Source of the DNA: Sulfurimonas gotlandica GD1
GTDB taxonomy: Bacteria > Campylobacterota > Campylobacteria > Campylobacterales > Sulfurimonadaceae
DNA length: 64,000 nt
Direction: 5' to 3'
NCBI RefSeq assembly: GCF_000242915.1
Contig: NZ_AFRZ01000001.1
Coordinates: 1,364,001-1,428,000, forward strand
Below are positions 34,533-44,055 of the stretch, one piece after another. Numbering within the stretch: the first letter of the stretch is position 1; the number at the start of each line of letters is the position of its first letter. Position numbers and translations under genes: made by a program. The notes below the pieces were generated by a model, which ran no database searches, was not told the origin of the DNA, and was given only the letters and a program-made list of their open reading frames with translations.

Positions 34533-35764
34533 TAACTGTTGCCTTTATATTTTTTAAAAATCAGTGAGCTATTTATCCCACCAAATGCAAAATTATTATT
34601 CATCGCAATTGTAATATCTTTTTGCATATTTTCTCCTAAAACATTAATATTAGCACACTCTTTATCTAAGTTTTTAAAATTCATTGTTTTTGGAAGAAGA
34701 GATTTATTTAAAGCGATGAGACAGATAATAGATTCAACTACTCCACACCCGCCAAGAAGATGTCCCATATGACCTTTTGTGCTACTAACAGGAGTCTTAG
34801 AACCAAAAAGGCTAAAGGTAGCATTAGATTCTGCTATATCTCCCATTTGAGTCGCTGTAGCGTGAGCGTTTATATAATCAATATCTTGGGCATTTATAGA
34901 GGCATCTTCTAAAGATGTCTCCATTACTTGCATCATTCCCTCTTTTGATGGAGTTGTAATATGTTCACCATCACATGAAGTTGCATAACCTATTACTTCT
35001 CCATATATCTTAGCTCCACGAGCCAGAGCGTGATCAAGCTCTTCTAAAACAACAGCACCGCTTCCTTCACCTAAGACTAAACCATTACGACTCTCATCAA
35101 ATGGACGAGAAGCCAGTTCAGGTTCATCATTGTGTTTCGTAGAAGCAGCTCCCATAACATCAAAAACACCAGCTGCCAAATAGTGAAGACCTTCAGCCCC
35201 TCCACATATCATAATGTCACTCATGCCGTATTTAATACTTTCATAGCCAGCGCCTATTGCTTGAGCTGATGAAGTACAAGCTGAACAAGTTGGAATGTTA
35301 CGCCCTTTGATTGAGAACATTTGGGCTAAGTTCGCAGCTACTGTATGACTCATTATTTTTAAAAAGGCCATTGAGTTTTGTCCACGAAAGCTCATACTCT
35401 GTTTTACTTCTGGAACATATTCAAAAAGAGTCTCATTTCCACCCATAGTTGAGCCAAAGGCGATGCCACATCTTTTTGAGCTGATAATCTCTTGTGCCAG
35501 ATTTGCATCTGCTATTGCATCTGCGGTTGAGATTGCGCTGAGTTGAGCAACTCTATCCATAGAACGGCGGTACTTTCTTGGGATTGATTTCAGATCGACG
35601 TCTTTTACGATGCCGGCAACTTTTGTACCTAGATGGTCTATCTCTTCCCACTCAGGTATATATTCAATTCCGCATTTCTCATTTTTTAAACTCTCGTACA
35701 GTTCGTCATAACTATTTCCAAGTGGTGAGTTTAGTCCTACACCAGTTATTACAACTCTTCGCAT
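34532..35764 (-). CDS. Beta-ketoacyl-ACP synthase (FabF-like KS 1)
   Basis: A 410-aa ketosynthase with a complete active site: Cys163 in TCSACTSSAQAIG, a histidine in NAHATATQMGD and the second in KGHMGHLLGG. It performs decarboxylative condensation in chain extension. It has the normal FabF length, unlike the shorter KS partners elsewhere in the cluster, and may be an ApeR-like enzyme. Its start overlaps the stop of the radical SAM gene (TAATG). Confidence 0.93.
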   Translation of the reverse strand: MRRVVITGVGLNSPLGNSYDELYESLKNEKCGIEYIPEWEEIDHLGTKVAGIVKDVDLKSIPRKYRRSMDRVAQLSAISTADAIADANLAQEIISSKRCGIAFGSTMGGNETLFEYVPEVKQSMSFRGQNSMAFLKIMSHTVAANLAQMFSIKGRNIPTCSACTSSAQAIGAGYESIKYGMSDIMICGGAEGLHYLAAGVFDVMGAASTKHNDEPELASRPFDESRNGLVLGEGSGAVVLEELDHALARGAKIYGEVIGYATSCDGEHITTPSKEGMMQVMETSLEDASINAQDIDYINAHATATQMGDIAESNATFSLFGSKTPVSSTKGHMGHLLGGCGVVESIICLIALNKSLLPKTMNFKNLDKECANINVLGENMQKDITIAMNNNFAFGGINSSLIFKKYKGNS

Positions 35765-37200
35765 TATGCTCTAACCTTTTGCATTATTTTTGTCTTCATA
35801 AATCCTAGAAAAAAGAGTAAAAGTCTTTTTATATGAGTTGGATTTGAAAGCGCCATATTCTGATAGTGAAGTAGTATTTTAACACGTTTATAAAAAGTGG
35901 CTATTACTTCTTTGTACTCTTTGTCCAATTCTTCTTGTGTAAAAGCCTCTGCTTTATATACAAAGTTCATGCCGTTTAGCCTATCCCAGTCCTCTTCTCT
36001 AATAGATGTCCCGTATAGCTTTTTATAGATTGGAGAGCCTGGATATGGAGTGAACTTTGAGAGATTCATAGTTGTCAGTGGCAGACCTTTTATAAACTCT
36101 TTTGTAGTTTGCACACTCTCTTTTGTCTCTCCAGGATAACCAAGCATAAAGAGTCCTTTGACTCTGATGCCAGCTTCGCTTGTCCACTTAACAGCTCGAG
36201 CAGAGACTTCTGCTGTGATTGATTTTTTCATCTCTCTCAGCATCTCGTCAGAACCGCTCTCAAGACCAAAACTTATTTCCCAGCATCCAGCCTTTTTCAT
36301 CATAGCCAGAGTCTCAGGTTTTACCGTGTCAACTCTAGCTGTACAACTCCAAGTCATATCTATTTTATTAGCTATTAAAAGTTCACAAAGTCTTAAAACA
36401 TGTGCATTGTTTGCAACAAAGAGATCATCTACAAACTGTAGATGCTTTACTCCATACTCTGTGCTTAAGTGCTTCATAATCTCATAAACTTTCCCAGGAG
36501 AGTTATATCTTATCTTTGAGCCGAAGGTAGAAGTGTCACAAAACTCGCATTTAAAAGGACAACCTCTTGAAGCTGAGTAAGTAGCCACAGGAGCTCTAGG
36601 ATAATCAAAAATAGCAGGAAGATATCCTTTTGGAAAGTTAGGCAGAAGATCCCATGCAGGCATAGGTAGGCTATCGAGCTCTTTTATGCTTGGAGGTGGA
36701 GTAGTTGTTTTTAGAGAGTTATCTGTATCTCTATAAATAATACCTTGAACATCTTCTAAGGGATCTCCATTTTCAATGCTAGAGAGTAGTTTATTAAGTA
36801 TCATCTCTCCCTCATACAGAGCAGCTATATCAAAACTATTAAACTTTTTCATAGTCTCATAACCCATAGAAGAGATATGTGGTCCACCAACCATAATCGT
36901 GATGTCAGGATTTTTCTCTTTTATAAGAGTGGCTATGATAGAAGCGTTAAAAACACCTACTGTAAAGAGTGTAATTCCTACAAATTTTGGGTTAATCTCT
37001 AAAACCATATCAGCAACAGTCTGTGCTGATAAGTTTTCTAAGTCACTCTCTATGATTTGAGGAGAGTAACCATCTTTTCTAGCTTGAGCAGCAAGAAGCA
37101 AAAGTCCTAAAGATGGAGATCTGTTTATGACATGTTTTACGTGGTCATTCCCAGGTGCGATTTGTTCATAAGGAGGATTTATAAATATGATATCGCTCAT
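35764..37200 (-). CDS. B12-binding radical SAM enzyme
   Basis: A 478-aa class B-type radical SAM protein. Residues 1-145 form a B12-binding-like Rossmann domain (FINPPYEQIAPGN, GITLFTVGVFN, VGGPHIS); residues 200-420 hold the radical SAM barrel with Cys214-x3-Cys218-x2-Cys221 (RGCPFKCEFCDTS) binding the 4Fe-4S cluster. Relatives carry out methylations, cyclisations or ring formation. No classical DxHxxG cobalamin-binding motif is evident, as is common in this class, so cobalamin use is inferred. Encoded in the middle of the pigment cluster, between KS 1 and the FAD enzyme. Confidence 0.88.
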   Translation of the reverse strand: MSDIIFINPPYEQIAPGNDHVKHVINRSPSLGLLLLAAQARKDGYSPQIIESDLENLSAQTVADMVLEINPKFVGITLFTVGVFNASIIATLIKEKNPDITIMVGGPHISSMGYETMKKFNSFDIAALYEGEMILNKLLSSIENGDPLEDVQGIIYRDTDNSLKTTTPPPSIKELDSLPMPAWDLLPNFPKGYLPAIFDYPRAPVATYSASRGCPFKCEFCDTSTFGSKIRYNSPGKVYEIMKHLSTEYGVKHLQFVDDLFVANNAHVLRLCELLIANKIDMTWSCTARVDTVKPETLAMMKKAGCWEISFGLESGSDEMLREMKKSITAEVSARAVKWTSEAGIRVKGLFMLGYPGETKESVQTTKEFIKGLPLTTMNLSKFTPYPGSPIYKKLYGTSIREEDWDRLNGMNFVYKAEAFTQEELDKEYKEVIATFYKRVKILLHYQNMALSNPTHIKRLLLFFLGFMKTKIMQKVRA

Positions 37201-37211
37201 TTTATCAAGCC

Positions 37212-38534
37212 TTACTTAAAGTAGTTCATTACTTTTTGAGCGCCAAGATAGCATCCTAAAAGACCTGGTGCTAAGGCACTCTCTCCTGCTAAGTACAAGT
37301 TTTCTACCCTTGTTTTTGGCATAACCATAGAGAGACTTTTTTGTTTAGCAGAGCATAAAATACCATAAGCACTGCCCTTATAGCCACTTGAATAGTGCTG
37401 TTTTGTAAGTGGAGTAGAACAGTCTATAACTTCGATGTTGCCAAAGTCATATAGCTTTTTTAGTGCAGATATATGTTGCTCACACTCTTTTTGTTTAAGT
37501 GCTTTATACTCTTGCTTATCAAGGTCTTGGTAATCCTCATACCTGCTTCTTGCTATAACGGTTACTGTACTTTTTCCATCTACTTTTGATGATGGTAAAA
37601 CAGAGATGCAGTCATCACCATAAAAGTAAAGATTTGATTTTATGTCCGTCTCTACAAGACAGAAGATTGAAAAAAATGTTGGTGACTCTTCAAGCTCTCT
37701 TACATGTTTAGCATATCTTTTGAGCTTTTTACTTTCTAAATTTAAAAGAAAGATTGTTGTTCTTGGATGCAGAGTGCTTATAACAGCGTCATACTCTTTA
37801 ACTCCATCTTTGCATCTAAGTGCATTAGCCCCATTCTCATCATAGAGTATTTCGGATACTTCATTTCTTGTTATGATAGTTGTTTTATGCAATTCACTTT
37901 TTAAAGCATCCACAATTGCTCGACCATTTCCTCTTATTTTTCTAGTTCCATCAAGCATGTTTATCATGATTTTCGCATAGATCTCAAATGATGCATCTTC
38001 GTATTGTACATCTGCGTAGAAGATAGTAAAGTGCAGAAGTATTTTTCTCAAAATTGGATTCTTAATATCAATCATAACACTATTTAAAGAGCGAGAGTCT
38101 ATGTTTGTATAGTCATCTTTTAGTTCTAGGGTTATTTTTGAAGCTTCATAACATTTGTTAAAAAAGTTCTCTAAAGCGTCTTTTTCGTCTTTAAATAATG
38201 CTTGAAGTTTTTGCTTAAACTCTATAGAACTGCTTGGGATGCCAAATTCTGTATCATCAAAATACAGAGTGTCAAAATCTCTCTCATACTCATAAAGCTC
38301 AAACTTTTCTAAAAGGTTATATCTTTTAAACTCTTCATATAAGAACTGCCCTGGTGCTAGTGAACCGGAGTAGTGAAAACCGACATCAAACATGATTTTT
38401 TTAGTTTTAAAAGAGTCAATGACTCCTCCAACTTTAGGAAGCTTCTCATAAATAGTCGGTGAGTAGCCTTTTTTTTCCAGAAGAAAAGCACATAGAAGCC
38501 CACTGAGACCTCCTCCAACTATGGCAATGTTCAT
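37212..38534 (-). CDS. FAD-dependent oxidoreductase related to phytoene desaturase (CrtI-like)
   Basis: A 440-aa flavoprotein with an N-terminal dinucleotide-binding motif IAIVGGGLSGLLCAFLLEKK and a C-terminal FAD-contact segment RVENLYLAGESALAPGLLGC, the layout of carotenoid desaturases and isomerases. In the pigment cluster it may desaturate, isomerise or oxidise the polyene or resorcinol. Substrate unknown. It overlaps the ketoreductase gene by 4 nt. Confidence 0.85.
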   Translation of the reverse strand: MNIAIVGGGLSGLLCAFLLEKKGYSPTIYEKLPKVGGVIDSFKTKKIMFDVGFHYSGSLAPGQFLYEEFKRYNLLEKFELYEYERDFDTLYFDDTEFGIPSSSIEFKQKLQALFKDEKDALENFFNKCYEASKITLELKDDYTNIDSRSLNSVMIDIKNPILRKILLHFTIFYADVQYEDASFEIYAKIMINMLDGTRKIRGNGRAIVDALKSELHKTTIITRNEVSEILYDENGANALRCKDGVKEYDAVISTLHPRTTIFLLNLESKKLKRYAKHVRELEESPTFFSIFCLVETDIKSNLYFYGDDCISVLPSSKVDGKSTVTVIARSRYEDYQDLDKQEYKALKQKECEQHISALKKLYDFGNIEVIDCSTPLTKQHYSSGYKGSAYGILCSAKQKSLSMVMPKTRVENLYLAGESALAPGLLGCYLGAQKVMNYFK

Positions 38535-39223
38535 CTAACCATTCCACCACTGATATTAATAGTCTCACCAGTTACATAACTTGCTTTGTCGCCTAGAAAA
38601 AATACACATTCGGCTACATCTTCAGGCTTGCCGATTCTCTTTAATGGAATCGCTTTTTTCATCTCTTTAAGATCTAAGCTATGTGTCATCTCAGACTCAA
38701 TCAGCCCAGGCGCAACTGCATTTACTCTGATGTTGTATCTTGCAACTTCTGCACAGAGGGCTTTTGTAAAAGCTATCATAGCACCCTTTGCTGCGGAGTA
38801 GTTTGTCTGTCCTGCATTTCCAACAAGACCTGAGACAGATGCAACATTTATGATAGAGCCTTTTTTGTTTGCAATCATATTTTTAAGAACTGCTTTTGTT
38901 ACATAAAAAGTTCCATTTACAGAGGTGTCAATTACATCGCTCCACTCTTCATCAGTCATCCAAAAAAAGAGATTGTCTTTAGTTATACCTGCATTATTTA
39001 CTAAAACATCAAGTTCTAGTTCTGCTAGGGCACTTACAACTTCATCTTTTTTTGTGATGTCAAACTGCATTATTTGAGAGTTACTAAGTTCTTTGTATAG
39101 CTCTTTCGCTTTTGCCTCTTGAGAGCGGTAATGAAGGTATACAAAATACCCATTGTCATGAAAGTATCTTGCACAAGCTTCACCAATCGCGCCTGTTGAA
39201 CCAGTTACAAGAACTTTTTTCAC
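38531..39223 (-). CDS. 3-oxoacyl-ACP reductase (FabG-like ketoreductase)
   Basis: A 230-aa short-chain dehydrogenase with TGSTGAIGEACA for NADPH binding, NNAG, a catalytic serine in SVSGLVGNAG and YSAAK. It would reduce each 3-oxo group to a 3-hydroxy group before dehydration, giving the conjugated polyene. It is the only ketoreductase in the cluster (ApeQ-like), so it must serve all ACP/KS sets. Confidence 0.92.
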   Translation of the reverse strand: MKKVLVTGSTGAIGEACARYFHDNGYFVYLHYRSQEAKAKELYKELSNSQIMQFDITKKDEVVSALAELELDVLVNNAGITKDNLFFWMTDEEWSDVIDTSVNGTFYVTKAVLKNMIANKKGSIINVASVSGLVGNAGQTNYSAAKGAMIAFTKALCAEVARYNIRVNAVAPGLIESEMTHSLDLKEMKKAIPLKRIGKPEDVAECVFFLGDKASYVTGETINISGGMVR

Positions 39224-40734
39224 GAGAAAAGCCCTTCTCTAATCATCTTATTAACTACTTTAATGTCTAAATCCATTCTTCTATCGTTTGTAAGTTTTTC
39301 TACTTCACTTCTGATAGTCTCATAGTTCTTTTGTAAAAATAGAGAACATTTGTCTTTACCTCTTAAGTCAACTCCCTGTGCCATTCCCATAAGGGCGATA
39401 CTTAGCATGTTTGTTAAGTCTGGTAACTGCTTTGCAAAGTGAAGAGCGGCGGTTGTTCCCATACTTACCTTATCTTGGTTAAATGATTCTGTAGGACGAG
39501 AGTGTAGAGATGCTGGTACAGTGTTCATGATTACATCTGCAGTCAGTGAACTAAGAGTTATTTGCATCGCTTTAAAACCGTGGTGAGTTGATTTTGCATT
39601 TAGTTTTAGAGATTCACCTAGACCTTTGTTGAACTTATGATCAACCAAAAGACCAAACTCTTTGTCAAGCAAATCAGCTAAGTTTCCAACACAGATGCGC
39701 ATAGTATCCATAGCATGAGCAATATAGCCACCGTAAAAGTTTCCAGATGTATAGATTCTCTTACCGATATGGTCTATAAGGGGGTTGTCATTAACGCCAT
39801 TTATCTCTGTTTCTATCCATTTTTTTGCAATCTCTAGGTTATCGTGTATTACACCTAAAACCTGAGGCGAACAGCGGATAGAGTATCTGTCTTGAATGTT
39901 TTGTTCTTTTTCTAAATGAAAGTTTTCATATCTGCTGAATGCTTCATGTGTAAGAGATGAGTTTTCACATTTTTTAAGTATATTAGCTGCTGCACGTCTC
40001 TGACCTTCAAAAGGTTTAGAGTCATGAACAAATGGCTCAAGCGGAGTGATGTCACAGAGTAAAAGCTCAAAGATAGATGCTACAAAACTCTCAGAAGTAT
40101 CAAGTAAAACTTCAAATTTTTCAATAGCATCTATGGCAATAGCACTCATCGCTGCAGTCCCGTTCATTATTGCCAGAGCTTCTTTTGGTTTGAACTTGTA
40201 AGGAGTGATGCCTAATTCTTTGTAAACTTCACTAGTTGGTCTTTCTTTACCATTATAAATAACTTCTCTCTCTCCTGCAATCGCGGCAGCTATATATGAG
40301 AGTGGAGTTAAATCTCCACTAGCACCAACAGAACCTTGAGATGGGATAAGTGGATAGATTTTTTTATCTAGTAAAAGCTCAAACCTCTTTAGTAAATCGT
40401 AACTGATTCCACTCTTGCCTTTAGAAAGACTAATCATGCGGATTGTTACCATTATACGTGATACTTCTTGGCTTAGATAATCACCAACACCACAACCGTG
40501 AAAAGAAAAAAGATTGTACTGAAGCTCTTCTGCTTCTTCAAAAGCTGCATAATTTTGCCCAGCTTCACCATAACCTGTAGTTACACCATAAATTGGGCGA
40601 CCATTACGAATGTTTTCGATTAAAAACTCATGTCCAGCATTTATAAAATCAATAAACTCTTGAGAGTCATTTAGCTTGATATTTCCTTCTTTTATGAAGT
40701 CCTTATAAGATACTGTGCTGTTGTCTACTGTCAT
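39220..40734 (-). CDS. Aromatic amino acid ammonia-lyase (HAL/TAL/PAL family)
   Basis: A 504-aa MIO-dependent lyase. Ala138-Ser139-Gly140 in GSVGASGDLTPLSY is the self-cyclising triad. Flexirubin clusters use a tyrosine ammonia-lyase to make 4-coumarate for the polyene head, so tyrosine is the expected substrate. The selectivity pair after LQYNLFS is Phe78-His79, which matches neither the His-Leu of Rhodobacter TAL, the Phe-Leu of plant PAL, nor the Ser-His usual in histidase, as I recall those alignments. Histidase itself is a remaining alternative; no other hut gene is nearby. Overlaps the ketoreductase start by 4 nt. Confidence 0.88.
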   Translation of the reverse strand: MTVDNSTVSYKDFIKEGNIKLNDSQEFIDFINAGHEFLIENIRNGRPIYGVTTGYGEAGQNYAAFEEAEELQYNLFSFHGCGVGDYLSQEVSRIMVTIRMISLSKGKSGISYDLLKRFELLLDKKIYPLIPSQGSVGASGDLTPLSYIAAAIAGEREVIYNGKERPTSEVYKELGITPYKFKPKEALAIMNGTAAMSAIAIDAIEKFEVLLDTSESFVASIFELLLCDITPLEPFVHDSKPFEGQRRAAANILKKCENSSLTHEAFSRYENFHLEKEQNIQDRYSIRCSPQVLGVIHDNLEIAKKWIETEINGVNDNPLIDHIGKRIYTSGNFYGGYIAHAMDTMRICVGNLADLLDKEFGLLVDHKFNKGLGESLKLNAKSTHHGFKAMQITLSSLTADVIMNTVPASLHSRPTESFNQDKVSMGTTAALHFAKQLPDLTNMLSIALMGMAQGVDLRGKDKCSLFLQKNYETIRSEVEKLTNDRRMDLDIKVVNKMIREGLFS

Positions 40735-40777
40735 GTTTTGTGTTCCTGAGCTTCATCAATTTATTTAAGAGATTCTA

Positions 40778-41587
40778 TCAAATTATCTTAGTGAGTAAGT
40801 TTAATTTTAATACTTTATATTTTTTATCATAAAAATCTATATAAACTAAATTTACGCGATTGTTGATATGTTTGTTTATTATAGAACTGGCAATTGTTTC
40901 ACAAAACGCAATCTCATTATCTTTGTAGAACTCTTTACATCTACTAGAGAAAATTACTTTTGTTTTGTTTTCATCAAGAAAGGTTTTAATTTCATCTTGT
41001 GAATAGATTTTTGTATCAAACTCTATCTCTGCAATAGCTTTTTCTTTTGATAGTGAGAGTTTTTGATAATTAACACTACTGACAAGATTACAATCTTCAC
41101 TGACTCCAAGTATTCTTTTTATAATCTCATCAGGCTCACTTACTAAGTCAATAGAGCCTAAAATTGCATTTTTTTTAGATGAGTACAGAGAAGCGTAGAT
41201 AGATATTAGAGAGTTTATAAAGGTAAAATTATCTGAGATTTGAAAGAGACTTTTACCTTTAATGTTTAGTGATTTAGAAATGTAGTAACTTGTTGTATTT
41301 CCAAGCATATTTATAAAGTCAAATATCTTCATAAATTCATTTTTATGAATAGATTCTGTAGCTTCTTGAACTACGTCGATATTGCCGACTCCACTTGTGA
41401 TATAGAGTTCGTCATTTACGTTTATGTTTACTTCATCTTGAAGTTTTTTAGCACCGAATATTCCAAGGTGAATAAAATCATTTTGACGTCTAGTATCTAA
41501 TTTGTACTTCTTTTTTAATTCATTTTTAATATCTATATCATTCTCATCACTTCTATAAGAACTGATACCAGTTATATATAACTTCAT
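40778..41587 (-). CDS. Ketosynthase-like chain length factor lacking the active-site cysteine
   Basis: A 269-aa protein with a thiolase-like N-terminal half but no catalytic cysteine. Aligning FQISDNFTFINSL with TINTACTSSANAL of the neighbouring ketosynthase puts Asn120 where the Cys should be. The expected GHT histidine region is also absent, and the protein is ~100 residues shorter than its partner. It overlaps that ketosynthase gene by 4 nt, the classic arrangement of a KS/chain-length-factor heterodimer, which would set polyene length. Divergent, so the family call rests partly on context. Confidence 0.65.
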   Translation of the reverse strand: MKLYITGISSYRSDENDIDIKNELKKKYKLDTRRQNDFIHLGIFGAKKLQDEVNINVNDELYITSGVGNIDVVQEATESIHKNEFMKIFDFINMLGNTTSYYISKSLNIKGKSLFQISDNFTFINSLISIYASLYSSKKNAILGSIDLVSEPDEIIKRILGVSEDCNLVSSVNYQKLSLSKEKAIAEIEFDTKIYSQDEIKTFLDENKTKVIFSSRCKEFYKDNEIAFCETIASSIINKHINNRVNLVYIDFYDKKYKVLKLNLLTKII

Positions 41588-42711
41588 AGTGATTCTTTCT
41601 TGATTATAAGTGATGTGTTGTTACCGCCAAAACCAAAATAGTTACACATAAAGATTCCGCTATTGCACTGTTGATGTGCATTTATCGGTATATAATTCTC
41701 CATTATTGGATTAGTACAAGAAAGTGTCTTTGGAATAAAACCATCATCAATGCAAGCCATAAAAAGGGAGAGTTCTAAAACACCACAAGCACCTAATGTG
41801 TGACCGACATAAGGTTTAAGAGAGGTAAATACTATCTCTTTGTCGTAAACTTTTGCTATTGCATTTATCTCTGCTAAATCATTTGAATTTGTAGAAGTTC
41901 CATGAGTTTTAAGGGCTAAAATATCTTCTGCTCTTAGTTGTGTGTTTTTTAAAGCTAAGTTCATTACCTCTGCGAACTCATCACCACTTTGGCTGGCTGC
42001 AGTTATATTTAAAGAATTAGAACAGTTCGCTCCACCTTCAAGTGACCATAAAGTGTCTTTTTTTGAAAGTAAAACACCAGCGAATCCTTCTCCTAATACC
42101 ATGCCGTCACACTCTTTATCAAATGGTTTTTGGTTTTCTTGTGAGAGTAGCTGCATAGCATTGAAGCCTCTGCTCATTATTTGTGAGAAGACTTCTATTC
42201 CAAGCACTATTACATTCTCAAAAAGTGATGCATTTATAAGGTTAGAAGCTTCAAGAAGAGCATTTGCACTTGAAGTACAAGCGGTGTTTATTGTCATTGT
42301 AAAATTATTTAAACCGAACTCTTTGGAGAGCTCTTTAGCATAAGAGTCTATGCTGTTTTTTTTTGAGTTGTACTCTTTTTTAGGCTCACTGTAGAGTGTT
42401 GCTTCTATTGCATCTACCAGATACCAGTCTATGATAGAAGTACCTATGATTATAGCGGTTGATTTTCTTTGTGTCTCATCAAGTTCGCATACAAGCTGAG
42501 AAACTAACTCTTTAAGCTCTGCGTAGATGCTGTGTTGATTGTCTTTTACTTCATCTTCAAATAAAAAGTAGGGAGCTGTGATGGTTTCCATAACTGCAGG
42601 GATATTTTTTGAAGATATTTTAATATTTTCATTTTTTATGGAGTTTAGTGTTTGCTGGAGATTGCCTTGCGAAGATTTTATAACATATTTTGAGATGCCA
42701 ACACTACTCAT
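41584..42711 (-). CDS. Beta-ketoacyl-ACP synthase (KS 2)
   Basis: A 375-aa ketosynthase with Cys145 (TACTSSANALLEA), LKTHGTSTNSNDL and YVGHTLGACG. The first ~80 residues are divergent. It is placed between ACP 2 and the cysteine-less partner, with overlaps of 8 and 4 nt, so the three are likely one functional unit. In flexirubin systems such sets build either the polyene or the saturated dialkylresorcinol arm; which one applies here is not clear. Confidence 0.9.
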   Translation of the reverse strand: MSSVGISKYVIKSSQGNLQQTLNSIKNENIKISSKNIPAVMETITAPYFLFEDEVKDNQHSIYAELKELVSQLVCELDETQRKSTAIIIGTSIIDWYLVDAIEATLYSEPKKEYNSKKNSIDSYAKELSKEFGLNNFTMTINTACTSSANALLEASNLINASLFENVIVLGIEVFSQIMSRGFNAMQLLSQENQKPFDKECDGMVLGEGFAGVLLSKKDTLWSLEGGANCSNSLNITAASQSGDEFAEVMNLALKNTQLRAEDILALKTHGTSTNSNDLAEINAIAKVYDKEIVFTSLKPYVGHTLGACGVLELSLFMACIDDGFIPKTLSCTNPIMENYIPINAHQQCNSGIFMCNYFGFGGNNTSLIIKKESL

Positions 42712-42970
42712 TTTGCTCTTTTATAAACTCTGATAAAGCATCTATTGTTGTTACTACTCTTCTAAACTCTTTAGGGTCAACAAGTCTTATGCCATATTTT
42801 TTTTGTATGGACATTGAGATTTGCAGTGCATCAAGAGAGTCAAGTTCTAAACCACTTTCATCTGAGAAGAGCTCAACATCATTTTCTATCTCATCTGGTG
42901 TAATATCTTCTTTTTCACACTCGGTGATAATCATCTCTTTTAAATCATGTTTTAATTGCTCTATATCCAC
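42704..42970 (-). CDS. Acyl carrier protein 2
   Basis: An 88-aa ACP with Ser46 in GLELDSLDALQ. I place the start at a GTG (42968-42970) that overlaps the stop of the ABC permease gene as TAGTG, with AAAGG upstream; the longer open frame runs back through the permease coding region and does not look like an ACP. Located between the exporter and KS 2. Confidence 0.88.
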   Translation of the reverse strand: MDIEQLKHDLKEMIITECEKEDITPDEIENDVELFSDESGLELDSLDALQISMSIQKKYGIRLVDPKEFRRVVTTIDALSEFIKEQNE

Positions 42971-44055
42971 TAAAGACCTTTGTTTATTCTTTGCTGTAAT
43001 ATTATCATAGATGCTATTAAAGCGATGAGTCCAAAGGTAAAGAGCATTGCTACATCTTTTATTATCATTGAAGCATCTGCGGCCTTTAGAAATATATCTA
43101 AAAACCCATCTAAGCCCCATGACATAGGGGAGAAGTCTGCTATTCTTTGCATGGATTCAGGCATGATATATTTTGGAACCATAACACCACCGATAGCTCC
43201 TAGGAGAATATTTAAAATTCCGCCTATAGTTGTGGCTTGCTCGCTAGAACTTGCACTTACAGCTATAAGGGATGATACACCAATGGCTGAGACACTTAAA
43301 GCGAGTGAAATGGCTATTATCGCTCCAATTGAGCCATTAATCTCTAATGCCGGAGTATCAAAGAGCGGTACCAGGAAAATTCCGACTCCCAGCATTATCC
43401 AAACCTGTATTTGATTTATCGCAAGGTAGGGTATGCTTTTTGAGAGGGTCATGGAAAGAATAGACACATTCATTGAATTCAGACGAGAGAGAGTGTTCTG
43501 TTTTCTCTCATTTATATATATAGTTGACATAGGGATAATGATAAAAAACATACCAAAGACTATCCAAGCTGGTACACTTTGCTGAGTAGAGTTTGGTATT
43601 GCCTCATTGTTATTATATTTTACTTCAAAGAGTTCACCAAGTTCTCCAAACATTCCAAATTTTATATTTAAAATATGCTTTGACAAGAGAGATTTGAATA
43701 TCTCTATTTGATTACTTTTTAAAGCATCTTTGACCATAAGCTTTAAAGCAGTTGTTGTGTTTGGAGAGTAATCTTTAGGAATCTCAAGTAAAAACTGTGC
43801 ATTTTCTTTATCTGTTACAAGTAGTATATTTTTATCTTCTTGGATTTTTGAAATTAACTCTTGGCTTAGTTTAGAGTTCTCAATATTGTTAATATATAAA
43901 CTAAATTCTAGCTCATTTGTAGAAAATTGATTTTTCATGGCAACAGACATTATGAGTATAAATATAGCGGGCATTACAAAAAGAGCCAAAAGTGCATGTC
44001 TGTCTCTTAAAACAAGTAAAAGCTCTTTTTTAATCATAGCACTAAGCATTTTCAA
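42970..44055 (-). CDS. ABC-2 type permease of the pigment cluster
   Basis: A 361-aa ABC-2 permease: one N-terminal helix (LLALFVMPAIFILIMSVAMK), a ~140-residue extracytoplasmic domain, then five or six helices (VFGMFFIIIPMSTIYINERK, GAIGGVMVPKYIMPESM). It forms an exporter with the ATPase encoded upstream (14-nt overlap). In flexirubin clusters ABC exporters of this kind are usual and may move lipid intermediates to the periplasmic side. Confidence 0.88.
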   Translation of the reverse strand: MKMLSAMIKKELLLVLRDRHALLALFVMPAIFILIMSVAMKNQFSTNELEFSLYINNIENSKLSQELISKIQEDKNILLVTDKENAQFLLEIPKDYSPNTTTALKLMVKDALKSNQIEIFKSLLSKHILNIKFGMFGELGELFEVKYNNNEAIPNSTQQSVPAWIVFGMFFIIIPMSTIYINERKQNTLSRLNSMNVSILSMTLSKSIPYLAINQIQVWIMLGVGIFLVPLFDTPALEINGSIGAIIAISLALSVSAIGVSSLIAVSASSSEQATTIGGILNILLGAIGGVMVPKYIMPESMQRIADFSPMSWGLDGFLDIFLKAADASMIIKDVAMLFTFGLIALIASMIILQQRINKGL

